36,376 nt of DNA from Phycisphaerae bacterium (GCA_020056715.1 JAGVHG010000171.1:1-36376); one strand, 5' to 3'. Positions 8,460-16,793 are shown, numbered from the stretch's first letter. Notes: generated from the sequence alone by a model not told the origin. Translations and numbers: made by a program.

Positions 8460-8477
8460 AAGGAATCCGCGTTCCTT
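8460..8477. terminator. Possible weak hairpin between convergent genes
   Basis: An inverted repeat with arms AAGGAA and TTCCTT and a six-base loop lies between the end of the two-component run and the end of the convergent minus-strand gene. The stem is short and there is no clear T-run, so a terminator role is only a guess from its position. Confidence 0.25.
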
Positions 8478-8491
8478 CTTAGCGTTGAGCT

Positions 8492-10123
8492 TCACTCGGT
8501 GGGCCATAGCAGACGCACTTGCCACGGCGCAAACTCGAGACGTTGATCCGGCTCTGAAATCTGTTGATCTGGAATCACGTCGCGTGACGCCCCGATGGCC
8601 GGCCTGCCGCGCAGCTTCAATACCCGCGGGCGGTCGGACAGATTCACCACCGCTGCACAGGCCTTCCCCGCCGGCGTCTGCCCCGCGCGTACATATACAT
8701 CCGAGGCAATCTTCCCATCCATTTCCCGCGCCGTGAGCCGATAGACGTGGTCGCGAAGTTGCGCAAGACCTCGTTCGATACGCTCAAGGGTCGAACCGCC
8801 CGTCGGATGGCTTACTTGTTCGAGGCGAAATACCCAACGATAAGGCGGCTTGGGCTTTTCTTCGGGCGGTTCCCAGCGTACCACGTCGAACCGGATTTGC
8901 CGGGAGAGCAGCCCGGCCCAGATCGGTTCGGTCCAATCCGACCAGGCTGGAACTTTGTTGGGATTTTCCGTTTCAGGCGCAAAGGCATCCTCTCCCACGG
9001 CAATGGCAATCAGCGGGTTATCGTCGAATGCCCTCACGAATTCGGCATAACGCAGCAAGTCCAGGGCCGTGTGCGCGATCGTTTCGGCCCGGGCGGGGTC
9101 AAGAAAGATGCTTACTTCGCCGGATTTGTTCTCGTCATGTACGTCTCGCCATCCGTCGACAAGCGCCAAGCGCTGCCCCTCCAACGCCTGTATCCACAGC
9201 GTCGCCGCGAGTGACGCTTGCGCATGTTGTGGCGTCGCCTCCACAATAGGCGGCGTCCAGTGATACGCGGCATACGTAGATGTCGCCAACACTCCGCGCA
9301 ACACCGCCCGCCGCGCCAGCGAAGCGGCCAGCGATTCGCCGTCCTTCGTGTCCTCGACTGCCGGAAGGAGCGAAAGGTCGCGTGACTCATTAGCCTCCAA
9401 CCGAAACAGTGTCGCGGGACGTGTATACGCGACGTAACGTCCGCGATCTCGCCACAACGGACGAACGGACTCCCAATCCCATGCGCTGTGGATCACGAAC
9501 GGTGTGAGGTCGAATACAGTTAGTCCCAACGCCTCGGCACGCTGCGCCGTCACGTCTGCATCCTGCCCATCGAGGCGCGAATCAAGCGGGCGAGCGTAGA
9601 ACCGTTGCCCCAACGACGCGAGAACATCGAGATCGCCCACCGCCGGGTGTTGCGGCGTTAGTCGAATCCCATCCAGGAAACCGATTAGCGGGGGCGCGCC
9701 CTTTCCTTCGAGCAACTGTTTCCACATGGTCCTGATTCGATGAGGCCGGAAGTTGTCGCTAGGCCCGGCGTGGATTACGCGTTGGATCGCGCCATCCGCC
9801 CATTGCAGCATGGACTCCACCGTCGCGTCGTCGATCTTGCCATTGTCATACCCCCGGCTGTCCACCTCGCGGTCGAGAGTGGCGGCCACTTTGATGAGAA
9901 TCGCCAGCGTCGCACGAGCGTAGGGCCGATCGGACCACCCGAAGTAAAGCGTATCGAGCAGGTTATCCTTCCCCGCCAGTTCCGTGACACGTTCGTTCAG
10001 CGTTTGGATCCGCTGTTTGAAATGCGAAAGGTCGCCGCCGACGTCTGCGCGCACCATTGACACGGCGACCAATGGGACGATCGCTGCTGCGCGGAGCCAC
10101 GTGCGGATTGCGCGGTGGTGCAT
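8492..10123 (-). CDS. Secreted hypothetical protein, possible glycoside hydrolase-like fold
   Basis: From the ATG at 10123 the protein has 543 residues and begins with an apparent signal peptide: a basic stretch ending RTWLR, the hydrophobic run AAAIVPLVAVSMV, then VRA before Asp. The mature part is rich in Trp and aromatic residues (IHSAWDWESVRPLW, AYHWTPPIVEA). It ends in a beta-rich segment closing with APWQVRLLWPTE, as seen after the catalytic barrel in several clan-A glycoside hydrolases. I cannot place it in a named family or point to catalytic acids. An upstream ATG at 10213 would add 30 residues before the signal sequence. It probably follows the zinc-ribbon gene in one unit. Envelope location is likely; the enzymatic role is a weak inference. 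Confidence 0.6.
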   Translation of the reverse strand: MHHRAIRTWLRAAAIVPLVAVSMVRADVGGDLSHFKQRIQTLNERVTELAGKDNLLDTLYFGWSDRPYARATLAILIKVAATLDREVDSRGYDNGKIDDATVESMLQWADGAIQRVIHAGPSDNFRPHRIRTMWKQLLEGKGAPPLIGFLDGIRLTPQHPAVGDLDVLASLGQRFYARPLDSRLDGQDADVTAQRAEALGLTVFDLTPFVIHSAWDWESVRPLWRDRGRYVAYTRPATLFRLEANESRDLSLLPAVEDTKDGESLAASLARRAVLRGVLATSTYAAYHWTPPIVEATPQHAQASLAATLWIQALEGQRLALVDGWRDVHDENKSGEVSIFLDPARAETIAHTALDLLRYAEFVRAFDDNPLIAIAVGEDAFAPETENPNKVPAWSDWTEPIWAGLLSRQIRFDVVRWEPPEEKPKPPYRWVFRLEQVSHPTGGSTLERIERGLAQLRDHVYRLTAREMDGKIASDVYVRAGQTPAGKACAAVVNLSDRPRVLKLRGRPAIGASRDVIPDQQISEPDQRLEFAPWQVRLLWPTE

Positions 10124-10242
10124 TCCGAACCCGGAGCGCAAGCGACGGGCCAGTACGTTGCTATTGAGGATCGAAGTGCAAAAGGCCAAGAACGAAGACC
10201 GGGTGGGAGTCATGTTCTGATTCTCGGAGTTGTATTGTCCAC

Positions 10243-10830
10243 CTATCCGCTCCCTTCCGGTCGCGGCTCTGATCCGCCATTTGGACGCATTGACCAGCGC
10301 GTCGGCAACTTCGAGCGCAGGTGCAGCAACCGCTGCCGCGAAAATTGCTCCGGATGGTCGCGGAACCGCTCCCGCGAGCCGTGGTGAAAGAATGCGTCCT
10401 TCGTCGGCAGGTCGTTGTCCTCTTCGAAAAACTTCAGGGCCTCGTCGAGGCATTGGGCCGCCTCGATCGCGAGCCGTCTGGACGCGGGCTTATTCAACTC
10501 CTTGCCCGCAGCCTCCGTCATCATCCGAAACAAAGTGAGCCACTGGGCAATATCGAGCATCCGCGAGGGTTCATTCGTCGAGTTAACCACCAACTCTTGG
10601 TCTGCGGAAACCGCTTGGGGCGGGCCGGAAAGCTGGAACTTCCATCGTGTCACGCTCTGGCACGACCCGCACGTTGCAGTGATGCCGATGGTCATACCTT
10701 CCGCCGGATCATCGCACGGCTCAACCTCTCCGCCGCGCAGCGGCCCGCGACCACACGAACCGCACGGCGTCGCTAAGATGTACAGGTAAACTTCCGCAAG
10801 ACTATGAGCAATGAGCGGTACATCGGACAT
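10243..10830 (-). CDS. Zinc-ribbon hypothetical protein
   Basis: A 195-residue soluble protein whose N-terminal third carries two CxxC pairs (CGSCGRGPL near residue 23 and CGSCQS near residue 55), a likely zinc ribbon. The rest is helical and acidic (ECLDEALKFFEEDNDLP-like), ending in a basic, repeat-derived tail. I do not recognise a family. ATG 10830 (MSDVPLIAHS) is preferred; upstream starts at 10887/10890 would translate a REP hairpin into a low-complexity leader. No strong ribosome binding site is visible for either. It is followed closely by the secreted hypothetical gene. Confidence 0.6.
   Translation of the reverse strand: MSDVPLIAHSLAEVYLYILATPCGSCGRGPLRGGEVEPCDDPAEGMTIGITATCGSCQSVTRWKFQLSGPPQAVSADQELVVNSTNEPSRMLDIAQWLTLFRMMTEAAGKELNKPASRRLAIEAAQCLDEALKFFEEDNDLPTKDAFFHHGSRERFRDHPEQFSRQRLLHLRSKLPTRWSMRPNGGSEPRPEGSG
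10248..10275. repeat. REP-like element ending in GCGGCTCTGA
   Basis: A repeat of the type CCGCTCCC...GGTCGCGGCTCTGAT overlaps the last codons of the minus-strand zinc-ribbon gene, so the final residues (GSEPRPEGSG) are translated from it. The same CGGCTCTGA end recurs at 13211-13219, and GCGGCTCTG at 31189-31195. Confidence 0.5.
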
Positions 10831-10844
10831 AGGCACGGTGTACG

Positions 10845-10874
10845 GTGCCACCACTGCCGGCACGGCAGTGGCAC
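10845..10874. repeat. REP hairpin of the RAYT-associated type
   Basis: A near-perfect hairpin with arms CCACTGCCG and CGGCAGTGG around a three-base loop, flanked by GTGC and CAC. The GTGCCAC/CAGTGGCAC ends match the REP hairpins beside the RAYT gene near 28 kb. It lies just upstream of the zinc-ribbon start codon. Confidence 0.75.
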
Positions 10875-10905
10875 GCATAAGAAGCATCAAGTTTGACCGA
10901 TTATG

Positions 10906-11775
10906 CTAATCGCCTTCTCCGGGTTCGCCGTCCTTTTCGGGTTCACCCTTTGTCGGTTCAGCGCCGGGTTGGGAACCGGGCGGAAGCATCCCTGCGAGCA
11001 TCTGGTTGAGCGTCGCGATGGGCTGCGCCAATGCCTCACCGCCGACCTTACCCGATTTTACGTCGGCGATGAACGCGTCCAACTGCGGGAGGCTCAGTTG
11101 GAGCGAGGGCAGCGTCGGAGCCATCGCACGGATTACCGGGTGGTCAATGTACCAGTACTCTCCCTCTTTGCCCTTGACTTGTACGAAGCGGACATCGCCG
11201 GCTCCGTTGGGAGTAGGGGGCAGCTTCCCGACGGCCTCCGTCAGACTCGAAACCGTAAACGACGCCACGTCCAACTTCAGAACCGCGGAGAGCGTTGCGC
11301 ACGCGACGGCCTTTTTCAGATTCTCGTTGTCGCCGGGCAACACCTCGGCGATCTCCTTCATTTTGCCCACGAGCGCCGGGATCAGCTCTACGACTTGCTT
11401 CGCGGGCGCGATCTGCTCCTCGATGAGGAGATCGCCCGCTTCGTCGAACTTACCTTCGGCGACCGCGGCGTTGAAGTCGTTGACCAGTCCGCGTAGCTCA
11501 GACTCGATGCTCTCATTTCCGCCCGCGGGTTTGGCTTCGCCCGTAGCGGTCTCGCCCGACTTTGGTTCCGCCCCGGGTTTGCGAAACGGTCGCCAGTCTG
11601 CCGACCCCTTGACGACTGCCGCGTCGTACCAGGCGGACGTTGTCGGCAGCAACACCGACTCTTCCGTCCCCAAATCCTCGTTGTACGTCGGCACCGGCTC
11701 TCTGGGCCGACAGCCCGCTACTGCTAACAACGCCAAGATCGAGATCGCGCTAGGACTTTTTCTTGGCAGTAACAT
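10906..11775 (-). CDS. Hypothetical lipoprotein
   Basis: A 289-residue protein with a short basic start, the hydrophobic run ISILALLAVAG and a lipobox ending in Cys22, so it is predicted to be lipidated and membrane-anchored. A Pro/Gly/Glu-rich linker (about 65-90) leads into a helical domain (about 92-265) with no recognised family. The C-terminus is again Gly/Pro/Glu-rich and probably disordered. A GGAGGTG sits about 12 bases upstream of the ATG, slightly far for a ribosome binding site. It is divergent from the AAA ATPase gene with under 170 bp between them, so shared regulation is possible. Function unknown. Confidence 0.72.
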   Translation of the reverse strand: MLLPRKSPSAISILALLAVAGCRPREPVPTYNEDLGTEESVLLPTTSAWYDAAVVKGSADWRPFRKPGAEPKSGETATGEAKPAGGNESIESELRGLVNDFNAAVAEGKFDEAGDLLIEEQIAPAKQVVELIPALVGKMKEIAEVLPGDNENLKKAVACATLSAVLKLDVASFTVSSLTEAVGKLPPTPNGAGDVRFVQVKGKEGEYWYIDHPVIRAMAPTLPSLQLSLPQLDAFIADVKSGKVGGEALAQPIATLNQMLAGMLPPGSQPGAEPTKGEPEKDGEPGEGD

Positions 11776-11810
11776 TGTGATAAACTACACCTCCGAAGAC
11801 GACCTGGCCT

Positions 11811-11838
11811 ATACTAAACACGGACGCATCGTAGGCAA
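11811..11838 (-). promoter_or_regulatory. Candidate sigma70-like promoter for the lipoprotein gene
   Basis: On the minus strand TTGCCT (4/6 match to TTGACA) and TAGTAT (4/6 match to TATAAT) are separated by 16 bases, about 35-40 bases upstream of the lipoprotein start codon. It is judged on consensus match only, and planctomycete promoters are poorly defined. Confidence 0.35.
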
Positions 11839-11871
11839 GACGACGTGGGCCGTCAATCAGGGCCGCGAGCC

Positions 11872-11943
11872 ATGGGTGAATATCGCTATTGCGTGATCCA
11901 AGACCCGGCCGAGGCCGTTGCGGCGTTGATGAGCAGAGAATGA
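11872..11943 (+). CDS. Possible 23-aa leader peptide or small protein upstream of the AAA ATPase
   Basis: A short frame starting at ATG 11872 and beginning MGEYRYCVIQDPAEAVAAL. Its stop overlaps the ATPase start as ATGA, the same arrangement as in the confirmed coupled genes of this window. No good ribosome binding site is visible. It may be a real small protein, a translational coupler for the ATPase, or chance. An in-frame stop at 11815 limits any longer version. Confidence 0.4.
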   Translation: MGEYRYCVIQDPAEAVAALMSRE

Positions 11944-13097
11944 CCGTTTCCTTCGCGACATTTGATCGTCTCAAGAGTAAGGGCGTCGCGGCCTATCAAA
12001 ACGGCGACTACCTGGCGTCGAAGACGTACCTCGTCGATGCCGCCGGGTGCATGCTCGACATGGCCGCCGCGGCTAGGACGCCTGACGCGCGCCGACAGCA
12101 CGAGGAGCTTGCCGAAGAACTCATCGAGCTGGCCAAAGACTGCGACCGCCTGCACGCGGGCGGAAGGCACGGAGGCATGAATGCTCGAAGGCACGAAGGG
12201 GGTAGAGCGGGTTCCGCCCGCCAGGGCGTCAAGGAAGACGAAGGAGGCTCCGACGCTTCCGACTGGATCGTCAAGGACAAACCCAACATCGGCTTTGACG
12301 ACATCGCGGGCTTAGAGGACGTCAAGCAAGAAATCCGCCTCAAGATGATCTACCCCTTCCAGCACCCGGAGCTGGCCAAGCAATACGGCATTGGCGTGGG
12401 CGGGGGGATTCTGCTGTATGGCCCACCGGGGACGGGCAAGACCATGATCGCCAAGGCCGTCGCCCACGAGATCGACGCCGTGTTTTTTCTTGTAAGTCCA
12501 GCGCAAATGATGAGCAAATGGGTCGGTGAGGCCGAGCAGAACGTCCGCAAGCTCTTCGACGCCGCCAAGGCTGAAACGACCTCCGTGATCTTCCTCGACG
12601 AAATCGAGGCCCTGGTGCCTAAACGTCAAAGCGACAGCTCCACGGTCATGCAGCGGGTTGTGCCGCAAATCCTGCAAGAATTGGAAGGGTTTGATCGTGG
12701 GGCCGATCGAGCGCTATTATTTGTGGGAGCGACGAATCGACCGTGGATGCTCGACGAAGCCATTTTGCGCCCCGGTCGGTTGGACGCTCTCGTGTATGTG
12801 GGACTGCCCGACGCGCCCGCGCGGTTCCGATTGCTGGAGATTCACTTCGGCGATCGGCCGATCGCGGACGACGTGGATTTCGGGACGCTATGCGACCGGT
12901 TGGAGGGATACAGCGGGGCGGACATCAAGAGCATCGCCCACCAGGCAGCCCAACGGCCGTTCCTGGAGGCGATCGGCGGCAAGGCTGCCCGGCCTATCAC
13001 TCAGGCGGATATCCTGGCTGAGATCGACGAAACCCCGCCCTCCGTAAACCCTTCCGATTTGGCGCGCTATGATAAGTTCGTACAGGGGCGCAAGTAG
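11940..13097 (+). CDS. Vps4-like AAA ATPase with MIT-like N-terminal domain
   Basis: A 385-residue soluble AAA ATPase. Residues 5-70 form three predicted helices with the pattern of MIT domains (AYQNGDYLASKTYLVDAA, then ELAEELIELAKDCDRL). A Gly/Arg-rich linker (about 72-105) follows, then a classical AAA module with FDDIAGL, Walker A GPPGTGKT (161-168), the pore-loop region around MMSKWVGE, Walker B VIFLDE (216-221), ATNRPWMLDEAILRPGR with the arginine fingers, and the sensor-2 helix YSGADIKSIAHQAA. This order matches Vps4/katanin-type meiotic-clade ATPases, which disassemble or sever protein polymers on membranes. The start at 11940 excludes an upstream TTG. The next gene encodes an SPFH/propeller-like protein, a plausible substrate or scaffold. 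Confidence 0.85.
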   Translation: MTVSFATFDRLKSKGVAAYQNGDYLASKTYLVDAAGCMLDMAAAARTPDARRQHEELAEELIELAKDCDRLHAGGRHGGMNARRHEGGRAGSARQGVKEDEGGSDASDWIVKDKPNIGFDDIAGLEDVKQEIRLKMIYPFQHPELAKQYGIGVGGGILLYGPPGTGKTMIAKAVAHEIDAVFFLVSPAQMMSKWVGEAEQNVRKLFDAAKAETTSVIFLDEIEALVPKRQSDSSTVMQRVVPQILQELEGFDRGADRALLFVGATNRPWMLDEAILRPGRLDALVYVGLPDAPARFRLLEIHFGDRPIADDVDFGTLCDRLEGYSGADIKSIAHQAAQRPFLEAIGGKAARPITQADILAEIDETPPSVNPSDLARYDKFVQGRK

Positions 13098-13099
13098 AA

Positions 13100-13219
13100 T
13101 CAGAGCCGCGAGAGCGGATGGAGCATCCGAACCCAGAACGCGAGCGACGGATCCATCAGCACCGCGAGCAGAAGCGTGCGGTCCACCACGGATCCGGTCG
13201 CTCCCGCTTCCGGCTCTGA
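13100..13219. repeat. Repeat-rich spacer bounded by 9-bp inverted ends
   Basis: The 140-bp gap between the AAA and propeller genes is bounded by TCAGAGCCG (13100-13108) and CGGCTCTGA (13211-13219). Its interior is made of GCGAG/CGCTCCCG-type REP fragments. No gene is seen in it. Confidence 0.55.
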
Positions 13220-13237
13220 AAAGGTTCAAGAGATGCC

Positions 13238-15004
13238 ATGATCGCCGGTAAGTTCGATCCCCAATCCTTCTTCCAGCGCACGGAGAACGTCGCCCTGCAC
13301 GTCCCCGCCTCCGAACTCTTCGGACTACTCAAGCGAACGCTCGATTTACCATCCCAGTGGGCCGCGTTGGTCGCTCGAACCACCGGGGACTACGAAGTCG
13401 TCCGTCCCGGCGGCACCGTGGGCGATGACGACGCCCAGAGCGTCATGTTCATTCGCGCGACACCCGTGGACGTGAAGTTTGACGAAAGTGAACTCGCCAG
13501 TCGCGACGGGTTCACTTGCAAAGCTGAGATCACGGTCCAGATGAACGTCATTCCCGAGCGCGGCGAGTTGTTGTCATTCCAAAAAAATCTGCTTGGCAGC
13601 CGCCGCGTCGCCCAAGCTGAGGGACTAGCGTCATACCTTCAGCCTTCTCTTCGCGCCGCGCTCGCACGGTTCGCCGCCGAACACGATGCCGCCGACTTGG
13701 TCGATGCTCGGATCAGTGAAGCCGTCTCCAACGCCCTCGCCGAAGCCTTCGAACCCGCGTGCTTTTCAGCCGGGCTGATGCTCGACCGCCCCCCGACAGG
13801 TCGCTTCGAGTCGTCCTCGTTGCGACAGGTCCAACAGTTGCAACAAACCGCCGCCGCTCGCCGCGCGGAACACGAGGCCGCCCGGCAGCTTGACGAAGCC
13901 CTGCAAAAAGCTCGATCCGAACACGTCGATCAGCTCGCCTCGCTGCTTACGCGACTCAACGAACTCGCCGCGGCCTCGCCCGACGTGAAACTGCCCGACT
14001 TGCTCCGCACATTCTCGGAGGGGCAGCGGGGGCAGCTTTACGAAGCCCTCTTCGCAACCGAAAAGCCCGCCACCCAAACGCACTGGATCGTCGTCGCCGC
14101 CGCCGAGGAACTGCTCTTCTTCGACCCTGCCTCGCTCGGCTCACCGAGCCGCCGACTGAAGGTCAACGGCCCGGCCGGGCATGCGCGGTCGGTGCATAGC
14201 TTCGCCACACCTGACGGACGCACGGTCCTGCTCGTAGGCGCGGCGACCGGCGTCTACCTGTGGCCGATCGACCAAAGCTCGCCGCAGTCGTCGTTCCTAG
14301 TTCCTGATGCTCCGCGTGTGCGGGGAGGTTTCAATGCCGCCGCGCTTATCGGTAATCGCCTCTTCGCCACGCATTCGGAACTGGGAATCTACGAGTGGAA
14401 TGTCTCGGAGCCGACTTCAGGCCAGGCAAGGTTTGGGTCCATGACTCGCGGGGCCAAGGCCGTGCGAGACGTGGAACTCTTCGACGGAGACCTCTATTGC
14501 TCCATCGATGATCGCATCATTCGTTGGGCAGCCGATGATCCGTCGGACCGACCGCCACGTATCTACGCCGGAAGCAACTCGATCATCACCGCCCTGTGTC
14601 CGAGCGCCGACGGCCTATTCGCAGGCAATAGCGACGGAGACATCCTTCATTGGCCCGCTGCACACGACACCGAACCGGAGTTGCTCCATCGCGGGCAGAA
14701 ACGAGCGGCGGAATCCATCTGGCTGCTCTCCTCGCACGGCGTGCGGCGATTGATTTATACGGATACATCGCACCGCGTGCAGACCCGCGTACTGGGCGAC
14801 ACCTTCATATGTCATTATGAGGCCGGCGGCCAGACGCTTCGCCGCGTCGAGGTCGCCCCGGACCTTCTCGTGGCCACCACGGAACTTCGCGATCGACTGA
14901 TCTGCTGGACGCCGGGTAAACCGGACAAACCTTTCGCATCCATCGCCCTCGCCAGCCTCACTGGCCGCAGCGTCCAGGACGTGTGCCTCGTACCGACTTT
15001 GTAG
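13238..15004 (+). CDS. SPFH-like domain, coiled coil and beta-propeller protein
   Basis: A 588-residue protein without signal peptide. Residues about 15-185 resemble an SPFH/band-7 domain: WAALVARTTGDYEVVRPGGT, a strand with DGFTCKAEITVQMNV, then helices LRAALARFAAEHDAADLVDARI and a C-terminal AGLML. A coiled coil rich in Gln, Ala and Glu follows (about 193-275). The remaining 300 residues are repeated beta segments (GATGVYLWPID, HSELGIYEWNV, DDRIIRWAAD, SDGDILHWPAA, LRDRLICWTPG) that fit a beta-propeller of about six to seven blades. The SPFH assignment is an inference from pattern; the propeller is clearer. ATG 13238 has AAGAG upstream. It follows the Vps4-like ATPase gene and probably works with it at the membrane. 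Confidence 0.75.
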   Translation: MIAGKFDPQSFFQRTENVALHVPASELFGLLKRTLDLPSQWAALVARTTGDYEVVRPGGTVGDDDAQSVMFIRATPVDVKFDESELASRDGFTCKAEITVQMNVIPERGELLSFQKNLLGSRRVAQAEGLASYLQPSLRAALARFAAEHDAADLVDARISEAVSNALAEAFEPACFSAGLMLDRPPTGRFESSSLRQVQQLQQTAAARRAEHEAARQLDEALQKARSEHVDQLASLLTRLNELAAASPDVKLPDLLRTFSEGQRGQLYEALFATEKPATQTHWIVVAAAEELLFFDPASLGSPSRRLKVNGPAGHARSVHSFATPDGRTVLLVGAATGVYLWPIDQSSPQSSFLVPDAPRVRGGFNAAALIGNRLFATHSELGIYEWNVSEPTSGQARFGSMTRGAKAVRDVELFDGDLYCSIDDRIIRWAADDPSDRPPRIYAGSNSIITALCPSADGLFAGNSDGDILHWPAAHDTEPELLHRGQKRAAESIWLLSSHGVRRLIYTDTSHRVQTRVLGDTFICHYEAGGQTLRRVEVAPDLLVATTELRDRLICWTPGKPDKPFASIALASLTGRSVQDVCLVPTL

Positions 15005-15025
15005 CGCCGCCCCGCCGCGCGTACC

Positions 15026-15985
15026 ATGTCGAGCGTGCGCCGATACCGGTTTCTAATTCCGTCTGTCACTCCTTCCGGGGGTTGGCAAACAATCCTCGTG
15101 TTTTCACCGCTTCTATTAGGGCTGCTCGCGCTGATCGCGATTCCTTGGATCGGGAAGCTATCGAAGGAAACGACATCCGCCGGTTCCACTCCACGACGGA
15201 TCGTCGCCATCGCGCCGAACTCCGCCGAAGCCATTTGCGCGCTCGGCGCCTGTGATCGCATCGTTGGCGTCAGCAAGTTCTGTGTATACCCACCCGAACT
15301 GCTGGACCGACCGAAGGTCGGGGGTCTTTCCGATCCCGACCTGGAACGCATTGCTGCCCTTCGACCCGACCTGCTTGTGATGCGCGGCCGAAACGACGCA
15401 CTTGAGCGGCTTTGTGAAGACCTGCATGTCCCCATCTACAAAGACGAAACGGACACCCTGCCAGGCATCGAGAACTGCCTTGGCGAGCTTGGCGCGCGGC
15501 TGGGTCTTAACGAGCAAGCGAAGGCGATCATCAAGGAGTTCCAAGATCACATCGACGCGATCCGCTCGCGAAACGCGGGGAAAACCAAACCTCGCGTGCT
15601 GTTGACCGTCTCTCGCCAACCGGACCGACTCGCCAACGTGCTGACGACCGGTAAAGGCACCTTCCTCGATCAGATGATTGAGATCGCGGGCGGAGTCAAC
15701 GTCTTCGGCCATCTGGACATGATCTATCCACAAGTCAGCCCCGAAGGCATGTTGGCCCAGCAACCCGAAGTCATCATCGAGTTGATGCCCGACCTGAAAC
15801 TGACCGCCGCCCTCAAGGAGCAAATGGTCGAGCAATGGAAGCAGCTCGGATCCATGCCCGCGGTCACGAAGAATCGTATCTACGTCCTCACCGACGAAAA
15901 CTGCTTGATCCCTTCGCCGAGGTATGTCGAGATCATCGACAGGGTTGCGAGTCTGCTGCATCCGGAGTCCGACGTTGTCCCCTGA
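15026..15985 (+). CDS. Metal-chelate ABC transporter substrate-binding protein (BtuF/FecB-like)
   Basis: A 319-residue binding protein of the type used for vitamin B12 or iron chelates. One hydrophobic segment (about 22-43, LVFSPLLLGLLALIAIPWIG) has no clear signal-peptidase site, so it is probably membrane-anchored with the domain outside. RRIVAIAPNSAEAICALGACDRIVGV and the DLERIAALRPDLLV stretch belong to the first lobe. A long helix joins the lobes, and PEVIIELMPD belongs to the second lobe. It is followed by overlapping ATPase and permease genes. I see no cobalamin riboswitch upstream; only 21 bases separate it from the previous gene. Substrate (B12, haem or siderophore) cannot be told from sequence. 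Confidence 0.85.
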   Translation: MSSVRRYRFLIPSVTPSGGWQTILVFSPLLLGLLALIAIPWIGKLSKETTSAGSTPRRIVAIAPNSAEAICALGACDRIVGVSKFCVYPPELLDRPKVGGLSDPDLERIAALRPDLLVMRGRNDALERLCEDLHVPIYKDETDTLPGIENCLGELGARLGLNEQAKAIIKEFQDHIDAIRSRNAGKTKPRVLLTVSRQPDRLANVLTTGKGTFLDQMIEIAGGVNVFGHLDMIYPQVSPEGMLAQQPEVIIELMPDLKLTAALKEQMVEQWKQLGSMPAVTKNRIYVLTDENCLIPSPRYVEIIDRVASLLHPESDVVP

Positions 15986-16793
15986 CGAACGGACCTTGCT
16001 AACGCTACGGGAGGTCCGCTTCGGGTTCCCCGCCCGTCCCGATTTCCTCGGACCGATATCGCTCGCCGTCGCGGGCGGAGAGTGTTGGGCGATAGTCGGC
16101 CCCAACGGCGCGGGAAAGAGTACGTTGCTACGTCTCATGGCCGGGCTGCACACGCCACACGCGGGCGAAGTCGAAATCATTGGCGAACCTCTCCGGCGGA
16201 TCTCCGCACGCCGCCGCGCACAACGTCTTGCATTCTTGCCGCAACGCACACCGGCCGATGTTGACTTCTGCGCCCGTGACGTCGTGCTTCTCGGGCGCTA
16301 CCCGCATCGCTCGTTGGGGTTGTTCGATTCCGCCGAGGATTACCGCGTGGCCGAGCAGGCGATGGCCTTAACGGAAACGCTTGAGTACGCCGATCGGCCG
16401 ATAGCGAACTTGTCCGGCGGTGAAGCCCAACGAGTCCATCTCGCCGCCGCCCTCGCCCAAGAACCTCACGTTCTCCTGCTCGACGAGCCGACCGCGTCGC
16501 TTGATCTTCAGCATCAGCTCGCCATTTTCCGCATCCTGCACGATCGAGCCGGCCGCGACGGATTGGGCGTCGTCGTCGTCACCCACGACGTGAACCTCGC
16601 CGCGCAATTCTGCACGCACGTTCTTTTGCTCAACGACGGACGGGCCGTAGCCCAAGGAACCTCTGCCGCCGTGCTGACTCCGGCGGTACTGCAACCGATC
16701 TATGGTGTCAAGCTCGTGACACTCACCCTTGTGGACCATCCCGATCGCCGCTGGATCGTGCCGCTCAATGCGACCGACGGAGACCTCCGATGA
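15975..16793 (+). CDS. Metal-chelate ABC transporter ATP-binding protein (BtuD/FecE-like)
   Basis: A 272-residue ATPase energising the importer. Walker A is GPNGAGKST, the Q loop is in FLPQRT, the signature is LSGGEAQRVHLAAALAQEP, Walker B is VLLLDEPTASLD, and the switch His is in VVVTHDVNLA. GRYPHRSLG is typical of the iron/B12 subfamily. I chose TTG 15975, overlapping the binding-protein gene by 11 bases, because GGAG lies seven bases upstream; ATG 15924 would overlap by 62 bases and encode an unlikely leader. Its stop overlaps the permease start (ATGA). Confidence 0.88.
   Translation: MSPDERTLLTLREVRFGFPARPDFLGPISLAVAGGECWAIVGPNGAGKSTLLRLMAGLHTPHAGEVEIIGEPLRRISARRRAQRLAFLPQRTPADVDFCARDVVLLGRYPHRSLGLFDSAEDYRVAEQAMALTETLEYADRPIANLSGGEAQRVHLAAALAQEPHVLLLDEPTASLDLQHQLAIFRILHDRAGRDGLGVVVVTHDVNLAAQFCTHVLLLNDGRAVAQGTSAAVLTPAVLQPIYGVKLVTLTLVDHPDRRWIVPLNATDGDLR

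Noticed and set aside
15005-15025. Possible cobalamin riboswitch before the BtuF-like gene
   Set aside because: Only 21 bases separate it from the previous gene, too short for the element, and no B12-box-like sequence is seen.
15158-16249. 363-codon antisense frame opposite the ABC transporter genes
   Set aside because: Low-complexity translation with no family signal; the plus-strand genes have all expected transporter motifs.
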